A DNA stretch of 64,000 nt from contig JAOCZO010000008.1 in assembly GCA_026413255.1 (NCBI GenBank), forward strand, positions 422,084-486,083. The letters are read 5' to 3'. Shown piece by piece: positions 46,301 to 55,866 of this stretch (position 1 is the stretch's first letter; the number at the start of each line of letters is the position of its first letter). The notes below the pieces were generated by a model. That model was not told the origin of the DNA and searched no databases. It worked only from the letters and a program-made list of their open reading frames with translations. The stretch comes from Fereydounia khargensis (taxonomy: Eukaryota > Basidiomycota > Ustilaginomycetes > Urocystidales > Fereydouniaceae). The position numbers and the translations under genes were made by a program.

Positions 46301-46531
46301 ACGACCCCGTGCCAATCTCAACGACGGTTAGGAGATGCGCGGCTGATTTCAAACGAACGTGAGTAACAACCACCCTCGCGCCAGGACGAGTATCTTTATA
46401 AACTTTGCATCGCTGACCTCTTTGGCAACACCAGCCATCAAGACACGTGGTCAGAAGACGAGCACAAGTTTGGAGAGTATCTGGCAGAGGTGAATGACTT
46501 TACCCTTGGCCGCTCTGACTACTTTGCATGA
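40301..46531 (+). CDS. BLM10: proteasome activator BLM10/PA200
   Basis: Four exons (40301-40339, 40434-45892, 45963-46358, 46435-46531) encode 1996 residues. BLM10/PA200 is a HEAT-repeat dome that caps the 20S proteasome and promotes ATP-independent degradation of peptides and acetylated histones. Visible family segments include PYECESLDEYDRRLDLIIRR near the start, LPWKPLYNLLEKELFPKQRR, the long alpha-solenoid, and near the end HLEVREMAATTLSGIVRC. The protein ends SDYFA, matching the Tyr-containing C-terminal tail that docks into the 20S alpha-ring pocket. The acidic leader (EIEEDEEIDEIPEL) is typical of low-complexity N-termini. The tiny 13-codon first exon is supported by phase and reading. 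Length is near other fungal homologues. Confidence 0.93.
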
Positions 46532-46551
46532 TGAATCACAGTGCCATTGCG

Positions 46552-46571
46552 CTGTACTGTACTTACTGTAG
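46552..46571. repeat. TACTGTAC/TTACTGTAG motif pair after BLM10
   Basis: Two members of the dispersed TACTGTA motif lie 20-40 nt after the BLM10 stop codon. Confidence 0.7.
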
Positions 46572-46703
46572 TTCCCTTCCATCCCTGCTTGCAATCACCC
46601 TTTGAAAGTTCGTTTCCTCATCTCACCGATTTTCCCAGTGATCCTAGCGCACAATCGAATGATGGTTTCTGTATAGTTGTGATTGTCCAAGAGTAAAGTG
46701 GGC

Positions 46704-46708
<5 letters not shown>

Positions 46709-46742
<34 letters not shown>
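46709..46742. repeat. (GA)17 microsatellite
   Basis: A 34-nt GA run begins three bases downstream (minus strand) of the stop codon of the Kelch gene, so it forms a (TC)n tract at the start of that gene's 3' UTR. Confidence 0.95.
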
Positions 46743-46745
<3 letters not shown>

Positions 46746-49007
46746 CTAACGACGGTTTCTCGAATCTACACCAGTCGCACCGAGGCCCGTAGCTGACTTG
46801 GACACCTTTTCGTTTTCGTCTAGACCAGCTTCGGCCTGGATGCGTTCGATTTCGTCTAGGATAGGTTTGTATTCGCTGAATCTGCGGTCGGCGAGAGCGA
46901 AGCCCTGCTTCCTCATCTCCTTTCCTCGGAGCTGGTTGCCGCTCTCTGCCATGGCCACGGAGGCCCAGTAGGCTTTTGTTCGTTCGTAGAAGGAACGGAG
47001 GACTTCGCCTGGAATAGGTGTGGAGAGCACCTCTTGCTCCGTGCGAGCAGTATCTTTCGCTACGCCCATAAAGGCTCTCGCTTTTTGTCGCAACTCGTCC
47101 TAGAACAGGGCGTAGCAGGCGCGGGTCAGTAAGGTACTGCAGTAGGGTGTCAAGGGGGGCAAGGGAAGAGTCATTTACTTTTTCTGCTTGAGTCATTCTA
47201 GACCGCTTCAACTCTTCGTCCTCCGAATCGTACTCGTCGAATTCGTAGCCTTCGGGGATCTCATCTCCCTCCTCGCCCTCACTCTCGCTCTCGCTCTGGC
47301 TCTCGTCGTCCTCATCTTCTCCATCACTGTCCTCTTCGTCTTCCGACTCGTTCCACTCGAGCTGCAGCACAGTACACCTAAGTTGTCAGTCACAGCACAA
47401 GCATCGGGGCGGCAGGGGAAACTCACAGCATCAATAGGGCACTCTTTGAGGCAGTTGAATCGATCCAACTTGGACAAGTCGAGTGTATAAAAGTCGTCCA
47501 AGGTGTACTCGCGGTTTCCTGCCTCAAAGATTCCTCCGTACACGTAGAGAGTATTTCGCTGTACGGCAATCATGGCATTGTACCGTTCCAGCGGGATAGA
47601 CTTGGCTGGGTCGTCGGGGTCGTCCTCTTCCTCTGGCTCTTCTGGCACAGCCTCTGCCTCTGGTTCGGGCTCAGGTTCTTGTTCCGGTTGTGGTAGGGGC
47701 TTATCGTTATCGTCGACCTCACTGTCATCGTTGCTGTCTTCTCCTTCTTCTTCCTCTTCTTCCTCTTCTTGGCGGCGCTGCTGTTCTTCTCGCTCGCGAC
47801 GTAGACGTTCCTGTTCCTGCTGCTGTTGTGCCTTTTTGCGTCTTCTTCCTTCACCTGCCTTCTTCTTTGGTCGCTTGAGGTTGAGGCTGATCCACCTACC
47901 GGTACCTGGAAGCTGGTAAGCAAAGAGATCCTTGTGGAACGTGCTTTCCATAGACTCTTCATCCGCCTCGGTGTCTGTGACACCGCCGAAGAGGACACCC
48001 ATGCTCTTTGTCTGCCAGAGGGCCATGGTGCATCCAGACCGGGCAGAGGGGACGTATCCAACCTTGCGTCGCTTGACCCAGTCTAGCTTGGTGAGGTCCT
48101 CATCCATCTTGAGCAGCCACGTATCTTCCAGGGCAACACCCTGGGTGCGTTGGCCCTTGACGTACTTTTTGCAGTACCCACCGTGGAGCACGATTCCCTC
48201 TGGACAGGAGAGGAAGGAGAAACCACTTCGTGGTGGGGGACGACGGAGATCGTTCTGCTTGATCTCAGTCCACTTGAATGTGTTGAGGGTATCAAAGACC
48301 CACAGGTCGCTGAGGTACTGTGTCTTTACGCCGGTATCGACGAATCCACCAAAGAGGACGAGGTAGTGTTTCCAGAAGGTCATGCGGTGTCCACTACGTG
48401 CGGAGGGCCGGACCTTGGTATCCACACGCTCCCAAGTCTTGGCTTCGACGCTGAAAGCCCACAGGTCGCGGTAGTGGTGGAAAGCGTTTTGGCGTGCGCC
48501 AGAGAACTCACCGCCAAAGAGCCAGAGCATGCCGCCCTGGGCCGGGGTGGCAGCGACCTGGTGGGCAGATCGAGGACCGGGCTGGTTCTGAGAAAAGTAG
48601 GAGCGCCACTCGTTGCGCTCCGGGATGTAGCGGTACATGTCCTGGTAGAAGGAGACACGCTCGCCGTCAAAGTATTCGCCGCCAAAGAGGTAGAGGTCGT
48701 TTCCGAGTGGACAAGGGGTGAAACTGGCATTCGCACGGCGGGTTGGCGGGCCGCCGATCTTCTCCTCGTTCACGGCGTGCTCGGCCTCCCACTGTTCTCG
48801 ATAGCGTGCGAGAAGGACATCGAGGTCTTCCTCATCGTCATCGGCCACGCCGTTTCCTTTGCCCCCTTTCCCTCCACCTCCTCCTGCTTGTTGCTTCTCC
48901 TTCTTGGCTTGCTTGCTAAGCTTTTTGGTCGCCAGCTTTTCTGCCTTTTCCTTCTTGGCAGCTTTTGCGGCGGCTTTGCCCGCACTCGCCTTGGCCTTCT
49001 TGCCCAT
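46746..49007 (-). CDS. Kelch-repeat protein, KLHDC4/KEL3 type
   Basis: Three exons (49007-47427, 47361-47179, 47099-46746) give 705 residues. A Lys/Ala-rich N-terminus precedes six Kelch-type blades, for example NDLYLFGGEYFDG, MLWLFGGEFSG, YLVLFGGFVDTG, EGIVLHGGYCKKY, SMGVLFGGVTDTE and NTLYVYGGIFEAG, with YLSDLWVFDT-style strand partners. Between blades lie a Glu-rich coiled-coil and a second Glu/Asp/Pro repeat region. The C-terminal helical segment (EVLRSFYERTKAYWASVAM, GKEMRKQGFALADRRF) is the conserved tail of this family (DUF4110-like). Function is poorly known; a nuclear/cytosolic scaffold is suggested by the acidic and basic tracts. The acidic block of exon 2 contains ESESEGEEGDE. Junctions keep phase 0. 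Confidence 0.9.
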
Positions 49008-49371
49008 GCTGACGGGGTTGTGGTGGTGTGGTGCAGACAGAATGGCAGCTGTCACCAAGGCCCGGGCCTGGCCTGAGCTGCGCTAGCTGCGCACTACCAG
49101 AAAGAACACTGTTCGAATGCACAGCTCCACTTTTCTCTCTCCTTTTTTTTTTCTGGATTTTTTCTTCTTCCTTTTCTTCCTGTGCGGGGATGACTTTTAT
49201 CGGCCGGCCGTCAGATGCACGGCCTCCACACTGACTGGGACCAAGCCAAGCGTGGCCTTGCCGTTCCTTGCCACAACGGCGACTTGCAATCAAACTCTAA
49301 TACAGTTCAGTACAGCAAAATTACTTGAGATTCAGCGCAGAAGAGACGTCAAATAGTATTATATAGAGACG
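49008..49371. other. 364 bp spacer, Kelch 5' side / ThuA-like 3' side
   Basis: No gene content; T-rich block (49130-49180) and one TACAGTTCAGTACAG motif copy at 49301-49315. It should hold the Kelch promoter. Confidence 0.5.
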
Positions 49372-50475
49372 TCAAATAAGAATATGGAGCAATGCAGCAG
49401 CGACAATGCTGTATTGCAGCAGGCTGATGGGCCATGATTGTGTGGCAGCACTCTCAGGCGTCGAAGCCGATCCTCCACCACCAGTATTGGTGTTGCTGGT
49501 GCCGGTGCTGGTACTGTTGCTCTGCGACTGTCCAACGGCAGCAGACGCATTATTCGACTTGACTGTGGGAGAGAGAAGTACCCATCCGATGCCGCCAGCA
49601 ATGTGGCTGCGCATTTCGTCTGTTGCCCAGGTGGCCGAGTCGTGTCCGAGACTAGTGTACCACGACCTTCCTGGTCCGCCTGTAGCCTGAATGTTGGCAC
49701 CGCCTCCCCCAGAGACGCTGGGGTCCGTGTCTGCGTCCGAGTCGAGAAGCCTTCCCTCGCGCCACCAGGCGAGAGGAAGCGGCGAGGGGCCATTGGTGCC
49801 GTTGCGGAAGCCCTGTGGGTTGACCCCCGGGTCCTGGTACGACGATGCGTTGGTGACGAGAACGTTGGCTGGCGAGGGAAGCTGGCGAGGGTCCGAGCGG
49901 AACTGGTACACTTCTTCAAAGATCTCGAACCCGCCCTCTGGAAGTGTGGACGTCGAGGGATGGTCGCGCGTCACGGGTCGGACTTGTACATTCTGGATCT
50001 GTGGGTGGTAGTCGAAGAAGGCTCCCACCAGGCGTCCATAGGGCGGAGCACCGAACAGGGTAGCCGAGGCCGAGTGGACACCAAAGAAGCCACCGCCTTG
50101 CTCGATGTACGCCACGAGGTTGGCAATGCCCTCGTCGTCGAGGACTGTAGTGGTAGCCGGCGGGTCTGCATCGGTAGTGCTCACGAATCCAATGGCGTCA
50201 AACTGGGCAAGGTAATCCGTGTCGCGGAAGCGCGAGTCATCCTCCGTGTTGACTGTTTCCCACCGCACGTCACGGACGGCCTCGTCGAGAGACGCGCTGA
50301 GCGTTCCGTTTCCGAGCGCGGTGATGGTATCGACGGCGGTGGGGATGGATTCGTGGCGGAATCCGGCGGTTCGCGTGTACACCAGGACACGGGGGATGGC
50401 GCCAACGGGTGTCGAGGCTGTGAGCACGCACACGAGTGCGAGGCAGGCGATGACTGAGCGAGATACTGACTGCAT
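49372..50475 (-). CDS. secreted, probably GPI-anchored ThuA-like protein
   Basis: A single exon encodes 367 residues from the ATG at 50475. The N-terminus is a clear signal peptide (SVIACLALVCVLTASTPVGA). The body is a ThuA-like (trehalose-utilisation, class I glutamine-amidotransferase-like) domain: VLVYTRTAGFRHESIPTAV, YLAQFDAIGFVSTT, EQGGGFFGVHSASATLF and GRSWYTSLGHDSATW. Its substrate in fungi is not established. A Ser/Asn/Thr/Gly-rich stretch follows (about 310-345), then a hydrophobic C-terminus (LLQYSIVAAALLHILI), the pattern of a GPI-anchor signal. Several N-glycosylation sequons (NGT, NAS, NGT) are visible. The start is chosen because it places the signal peptide at the N-terminus. 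Confidence 0.85.
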   Translation of the reverse strand: MQSVSRSVIACLALVCVLTASTPVGAIPRVLVYTRTAGFRHESIPTAVDTITALGNGTLSASLDEAVRDVRWETVNTEDDSRFRDTDYLAQFDAIGFVSTTDADPPATTTVLDDEGIANLVAYIEQGGGFFGVHSASATLFGAPPYGRLVGAFFDYHPQIQNVQVRPVTRDHPSTSTLPEGGFEIFEEVYQFRSDPRQLPSPANVLVTNASSYQDPGVNPQGFRNGTNGPSPLPLAWWREGRLLDSDADTDPSVSGGGGANIQATGGPGRSWYTSLGHDSATWATDEMRSHIAGGIGWVLLSPTVKSNNASAAVGQSQSNSTSTGTSNTNTGGGGSASTPESAATQSWPISLLQYSIVAAALLHILI

Positions 50476-51044
50476 GTCTACCTTGGGGAATAAATAATAA
50501 GTTAGTGGTGGTTGCGGCGAGGGTCGTTCCTGTAATGCTCCCAAGCGCTGAGAGGAGAACGTGCTGCAAGGGTATTTGGGTGCCAAGACACACGACATGC
50601 TCCATCCACCTCCTCCTCCTCCACATTCGTGTCTACGCGCTATGCAGTATATGACCTGTCTGTCGGTTGTGCAGCATCAAGGGTAACTTGGGACCAGAGC
50701 AACGCCGGACTGTATCTCGCACGGTAGAGACCGTGATCCGAAAAAGTGTCACGCGGCCAGTCCGGTGGGTGGACGCCAAAAGTTGCGCCGCGGGAAGCTG
50801 CGTTGTCGGGCATTTGCGGATTGTGCGGTGTGAAATTTCCGCAGCACACGCACTCGCAGCCCACCACCCGTCAGCAAGCAGCAACTGGTCGACGAGTAGC
50901 AGCAGGAAGAAGTCTCGTCTCGTCTCGTATCGTCTCGTGTTCAAGCCACAAATTACTGGATTTCCTTCTCTCGGGCACAAACTGCAGTACATGGCGTGAC
51001 TGTGTGACGAACCACCCGAGGTGAATGTTGACTTGGTGTTGTGT

Positions 51045-51062
51045 GTACAGTACTGTACAGTA
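51045..51062. repeat. GTACAGTACTGTACAGTA motif cluster
   Basis: Overlapping inverted and direct TACTGTA units, including the perfect palindrome GTACAGTACTGTAC. Confidence 0.75.
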
Positions 51063-51537
51063 GCTAGGGTGGAATTTAGTGTCATGTTTGTTTGTTCGAC
51101 TGGTCGTGCCTTGCTACATCTCATCTCATTGACTGAGCGGGAAGGAGATGGCGGTCAACTTTGTGTGAATGGATGACGAGTCTGCTAGCCAAGGGCTGAG
51201 GGCCGACTGAGTTTCGGTGTGGCCTGACCTGACGAGCTGATCTGACTAGACTCAGCTTGAGCTGGCCCACCGGTGATCCTTGGCTTGGCGTCTGAGTCTG
51301 CCTGCGTGACCGTAGGGGGAAGCAGGGTACAGGAGGGCGGCTGTGAGCAGAAGGCGCAGGCGACGGGTGGAGTTTTTTTTTCTTTTCTTCTCTGCTTCTT
51401 CCACAGCACTCTCTCCCTCCCGCCAGCCAGCCGGCTCGCGCTCGCTCGCGCCTCGCCACTCTGCCGCGAAGAAAACTGGCTCCCAAAAAAATTCGCGGAA
51501 GAGGAAAAAAAGAAAAGAAAAAATCCTCAGCCCACAC

Positions 51538-51571
51538 GTACAGTACAGCACAATACAGTACAGGACTGTAA
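51538..51571. repeat. GTACAGTACAG / ATACAGTACAG motif cluster
   Basis: Three related TACAG/ACTGTA units in 34 nt upstream of HAP2, in the transcribed or promoter region. Confidence 0.7.
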
Positions 51572-51793
51572 CGCACTCACACTCTTGTGCAGGCAACTTT
51601 GAGCGTCCCTTGTGTGAGTGTGGGCGAGGGCGAGATCAACATTTGCTCCGTTACCGTTACCCATCATCTCGACACACATACACGCCCACTCATCCACTAC
51701 AATACCGCAAGACCTAGCTGGCTTGTCTCGCCGTGCAACGTGGTAACCCTCTCCCGGGATTCGACTGGACAGCAGAGAGACACACACAGAGAG

Positions 51794-53125
51794 ATGAGCA
51801 GTCTCAAGGAGACAGCCTACCACGCACCCACCTTTGGTCTTGAGGACCACTCCTCCGTCTCATCTTCGTCCTTCCACCACAACCACAGCCACCCTTTCGC
51901 TGCTGCTGCTGCCGCCGCCATGCACGCACACTCGCATCCGCCCCACCATCTCTCCAGCTCCACCGCCCCACCCTCCTTCTCCCACCTCTATGACCATACT
52001 CCACAGCACTCGGCCTCGGCCTCTCCGCACCCCTCGTCCCCAGCGCCCGGTGGCATCACCATCCCTTACACTTCTGGCCACCACAGCCAGCACACCGACA
52101 GTCCTCAATCCACCCATGCACACCCTCCAAGTGCCTCCTCGCTCCCCTTTGGCGCCTTCTACATCCAACACGCCGCCGGTCCCACTGCCTCCTCCAACCA
52201 GGTCGGTACGCCCGGCTCGCAGCATTCATCACACCACCCTGCCGGCCACCACTTGGACCCGTACAGCAGCACGGGCACCAACACGCCCCATCAGCACCTT
52301 TCCCCCGGTGCTGACCACCACTCTTCCTCCAGCGCCTCCGTTGCTGCCCTCTCCAACAGCGGTCGCGTAAGCTGGGCTCCCTCTCCTGCCGACTCGTATC
52401 ACACCCTCCCAGCTGTCGGAAGCGCCTCCGCCTCCGCGGCCACCGGTGCCGGTGGTGCCGGTACCAACACCGACTTTGCCTCCACCTTTGGTCCCAACAG
52501 TCGTCTCGCATGGGAGTCGGCGCTCGGATCCACCTCGAGCGTCAACTACAGTCTGACCGGCTCGCCGAGTGCCATTTCGCACCTCACCGACCCCGTCAAC
52601 CTCCCATCTATCGAGGACGACTCCGGATCCGGTGGCAATGTCCGACCGCGACCCAAGAAGCGACAACGCGTCAAGTCCGAAGTAGAGAACCTCGCCGCCT
52701 CGCTCGTGTCCAACGGCGACTACGACATTACCGCCTGGATTCACTCCGGGGACGATGCCTCGCCCTCTCAGCGCACTTGGTCGCTCCCCACCGCGCAGAG
52801 GGAACCCACTCCCCCCTCTGCGTCCGAGGACGAACCCCTCTACGTCAACGCAAAACAGTACCAGCGTATCCTCAAACGCCGTGCTGCCCGCGCCCGGATC
52901 GACGAACAGCGCAAGCAAATCTGGCTCGCCCATATGCAAACTCTCCAGAATGACCCGCGAGAAGAAACCCGCAAGCCCTACCTACACGAGAGTCGCCACC
53001 GACACGCAGTACGCAGGCCCCGTGGTCCAGGTGGTCGCTTCTTACAACGAAGCCCGCCCACAGAGTCTCACCAACCTTCTGAACCCCAACCCCAAGCCCA
53101 GGCCCAGGCCCCAGCTCAGGCGTAG
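51794..53125 (+). CDS. HAP2: CCAAT-binding factor subunit HAP2 (NF-YA)
   Basis: A single exon encodes 443 residues. HAP2/NF-YA joins HAP3 and HAP5 to bind CCAAT boxes. The N-terminal 330 residues are a His/Ser/Pro/Ala-rich activation-type region. The conserved core follows: subunit-association helix [20 protein letters not shown] (about 347-370) and DNA-binding helix [19 protein letters not shown] (about 391-410) with GPGGRFL. The linker between the helices ([20 protein letters not shown], then REET) is about 14 residues longer than the compact linker usual in the family, and no GT..AG intron explains it. A basic [10 protein letters not shown] cluster upstream could be a nuclear signal. It ends in a Gln/Ala/Pro repeat. 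Confidence 0.92.
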   Translation: MSSLKETAYHAPTFGLEDHSSVSSSSFHHNHSHPFAAAAAAAMHAHSHPPHHLSSSTAPPSFSHLYDHTPQHSASASPHPSSPAPGGITIPYTSGHHSQHTDSPQSTHAHPPSASSLPFGAFYIQHAAGPTASSNQVGTPGSQHSSHHPAGHHLDPYSSTGTNTPHQHLSPGADHHSSSSASVAALSNSGRVSWAPSPADSYHTLPAVGSASASAATGAGGAGTNTDFASTFGPNSRLAWESALGSTSSVNYSLTGSPSAISHLTDPVNLPSIEDDSGSGGNVRPRPKKRQRVKSEVENLAASLVSNGDYDITAWIHSGDDASPSQRTWSLPTAQREPTPPSASEDEPLYVNAKQYQRILKRRAARARIDEQRKQIWLAHMQTLQNDPREETRKPYLHESRHRHAVRRPRGPGGRFLQRSPPTESHQPSEPQPQAQAQAPAQA

Positions 53126-53603
53126 GCGGCGTAGCTCAAACCCACCCAACAACCTATCGATCAACTACTCTCCATCTTTTCCCTACCCTTTTCATTGCCT
53201 ATCCCTTGCTATTACTAGTCTTTCACAACGCCCTCCTGTAACAACACGGAAATGTCACAACGTGTACAAGTAAAACTCTCCTTCTCCCGCTCCGGCTCCG
53301 TCTCTGGCCTGTGTGGTGTGAGCTAGGGAACACTACGGCCGAGTAAAGTGCAAAACAGAAAGAGTCACGTGCGAAACTCAGATGTCAAATGGCGACACTC
53401 AACACCTGCACAGTGATGTGCAGTAACAAAGAGAAAAGAGCAATCGATGGTATTTCGCAAGCACAAAAAAAGGGCAAGAAATTCGTTGCAGTTCAATATG
53501 AACAAACACATCAGTGGGTCGTTAAATAGGAAAACTCATGCATGTATGGAAACAGAGCAAAATGGAAAGAAATGGGGTCGTTTCGTTGCGCGGCGTTGCT
53601 TGC
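53126..53603. other. 478 bp convergent spacer (HAP2 / sugar transporter)
   Basis: No gene content. It contains the two 3' UTRs; the right part is AT-richer, with AAAAAAAGG and GAGAAAAGAG stretches. Confidence 0.6.
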
Positions 53604-55866
53604 TTAGCGAGACGAGTGGTCCGTGTCGCTGTTGGGAGAAGCGTCGCCAGTGCTGTGATGGATGGGCGCCGTCTTCTCTCCACCACCCTTGCGCTCGAGG
53701 TCGTCGGCAACGTCCTCGACGGTAAACTCCTCGTTGATGAGGTTGCCCTGCTTGTCGTAACGGCGAGGCGTCTTGCGCTCCTTGAGAACCACGTCGAAGG
53801 GGTTGATCTTGGACGAGTGCGCAAAGATGGTCGACATCTCCTCGAGCGAGCGACCCGCCGTCTCGGGGAAGATGAAGAAGGTTACCACGAGAATGACAAA
53901 GTTGAGCGCGGCAAACGTCGTGTACGTGTTGTAGCCAATGTTCTCCTGCATGAAGGGAGTGACCATGACGACCATAAAGTTGAAGAGCCAGTTGGCCGAA
54001 GTCGAGATACCGTTCGCAGCAGCTCGAATCGCAAGCGGGGTAATCTCGGCAGGGTAGAGCCAAGACATACCAAGCCAACCAAACGCGAAGAAGCTGTTGA
54101 ACATGAAGAAGAAGACCACCGAGATGATGGCCGGTGCATTTCCGTCGAGGGATCCCATGACAGCGAGGACAATCATTGAGACAGTCTGTCCTCCCGCACC
54201 CCAGAGCATGAGCTTACGACGACCCATCTTTTCGATGACAAAGACGGCGATCCACGAAGCGATAAAGTACTCGGTACCGTTGGCAGCAGCCAGGATACGC
54301 GAGTTGACGTCGCTGAAACCGAGCTCGATCTCCAGGGTCTGACCAATGTAGTACGTGATGAGGTTGATACCCGAGATCTGCTGGAACATCTGCGAGACGA
54401 AACCAAGCACGGTACGGTGAAAGTTGCGCTCGGGGCCGTTGGTGAAAATGTCCGTGATGCGCGCAGTACGGGCAGCGTCGAGAGATGCACGGATCTCGTT
54501 GAGCTTGAGGTCGACGAGAGGGTCGTTGATGGGCACATCGTCAAGGGCAGCAACGACAGCACGAGCGTCCTCTTCACGGTCCCTGAGCAGAAGCCAACGG
54601 GGCGACTCGGGAAGCCAGATGGTGACAAAGGTGGGAAGGACAAGGAGCAGCTGGAAAGCGACGGGCACTCGCCACGAGGCCTCTGACGGGGAGGTCCAGT
54701 AGAAAGCAAAGTCGATCCAGTAGCTGAGCGCAATGCCACCAGTAATCATGGCACCTTCGACCATGATAAGCATACCTCGCTTGTGAGGCGGAGAACACTC
54801 GCTCTGCCAGACGGGAATAGTTGCAGTGTGCATGCCGTTACCGATACCGAGAATGACACGGAAGACAAAGAGCTGAGCAAGGCTGTAGGAAGCGGTGCAG
54901 CCAATAGCGCCAATGGTCATGAAAATAGAGCCGATCCAAATGTTCTTGCGACGTCCGAGAAGGTTACCAAAGTAAAGCATGGCAATGGCACCGGCGAAGC
55001 ATCCCAGCTCGTAGACACCGGTTACGAGACCCTGAAGAATGGAGGCTGAGGAGCCGGCGCCGCTGTCCCTCTCGACAGTGTCGATCTCGGGGAACTGCTC
55101 CCTCCATGCTGGGAGCGTGTAGAGCGAACCAAGTACACCCTGGTCGTAACCGAAGAGTAGCTGGTGAAGGAACAGGATGTTGAGGTCAGCTACGAGCAGT
55201 TCATGTAGTGCGAAAAGGAAGTGTGGAGGCCCATGGGCAGGAGGCAGGCAGGCAGGCAGGCACGACACGCGTGGTCGGCCAAAATAGAAAAAATTCCACC
55301 GAGCAAAAAAAACAAGCCCGGCCAGCAGGCTTAGCAGGCAGAGCGCGTCTCGTGTGTGGAGAGATGCACTGCGGGACTGCGCCAAGCCGGACTAAAGCCC
55401 GTGGAACAGAAGGTGACTGCAGCAGCAGCAGCAGCAGCAGAAGCGGGGCGCAGGCAGCTTGGGCGACATCCGTTGGGTCCTGCCGCAGAGCAGCAGACAG
55501 CAGACCCGCGGTGTGTCCTCAGCCAGCCGCAGGCCGTCACCAATCCACACCATTCCGATCCACACTGGCTCTGGCTCTGTGGCGTGCCGCGCAGTGGCCA
55601 AATTCGAGCTGAGCTGAGCTGAGCTGAGTAGAGCCAGCAACAGCCACCCAGCCTAGTAACAACAAAGGCAATCCATCCATTGCACCAGGTGGCAGCCGCC
55701 ATATTGACCCGCAGTGCCCACTTAAATGAAACGAGGGGGATATACTCACGAAACCAGTACTGGCAGCAAAACCAATCGCCCAACTGAGCTTGATACCCTT
55801 CAAACCAAGGAAGGTGGGGACATTCCCGGTCTCGGGCGTCCCCGGCTTGAGGCCCATAAGAGTCAT
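53604..55866 (-). CDS. MFS sugar transporter
   Basis: Two exons (55866-55750, 55160-53604) encode 557 residues, split by a 589-nt intron that is long for this window. The protein has the usual 12 hydrophobic spans of the sugar-porter family and its signatures: FGYDQGVLG, GNLLGRRKNIWIGSIFM, FRVILGIGNGMHTATIPVW, PESPRWLLLRDREEDARAVV, QQISGINLITYYIG and PETAGRSLEEMSTIF. The GYDQGV motif is restored exactly at the splice (GF-LLFGYDQG). Substrate is not predictable; hexose or pentose uptake at the plasma membrane is likely. The Glu/Lys-rich cytosolic C-terminus ends TDHSSR. The intron contains GGCA and GCA repeats. Confidence 0.9.
55161..55749 (-). other. long intron of the sugar transporter
   Basis: 589 nt from donor GTGAGTAT to acceptor CACCAG. 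It contains (GGCA)5 at 55242-55263, (GCA)7 at about 55418-55440 and a GAGCTGAGCTGAGCTGAG repeat at 55609-55627. All other introns in the window are at most about 125 nt, so an embedded regulatory element or alternative promoter is possible. Confidence 0.8.

Larger units (their letters stand above)
50476..51793. promoter_or_regulatory. 1.3 kb divergent intergenic region (ThuA-like / HAP2)
   Basis: No credible coding sequence. It holds TCTCGTCTCGT repeats (50916-50938) and two clusters of the TACTGTA motif at 51045-51062 and 51538-51571, the second about 225 bp before the HAP2 start. Confidence 0.55.
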
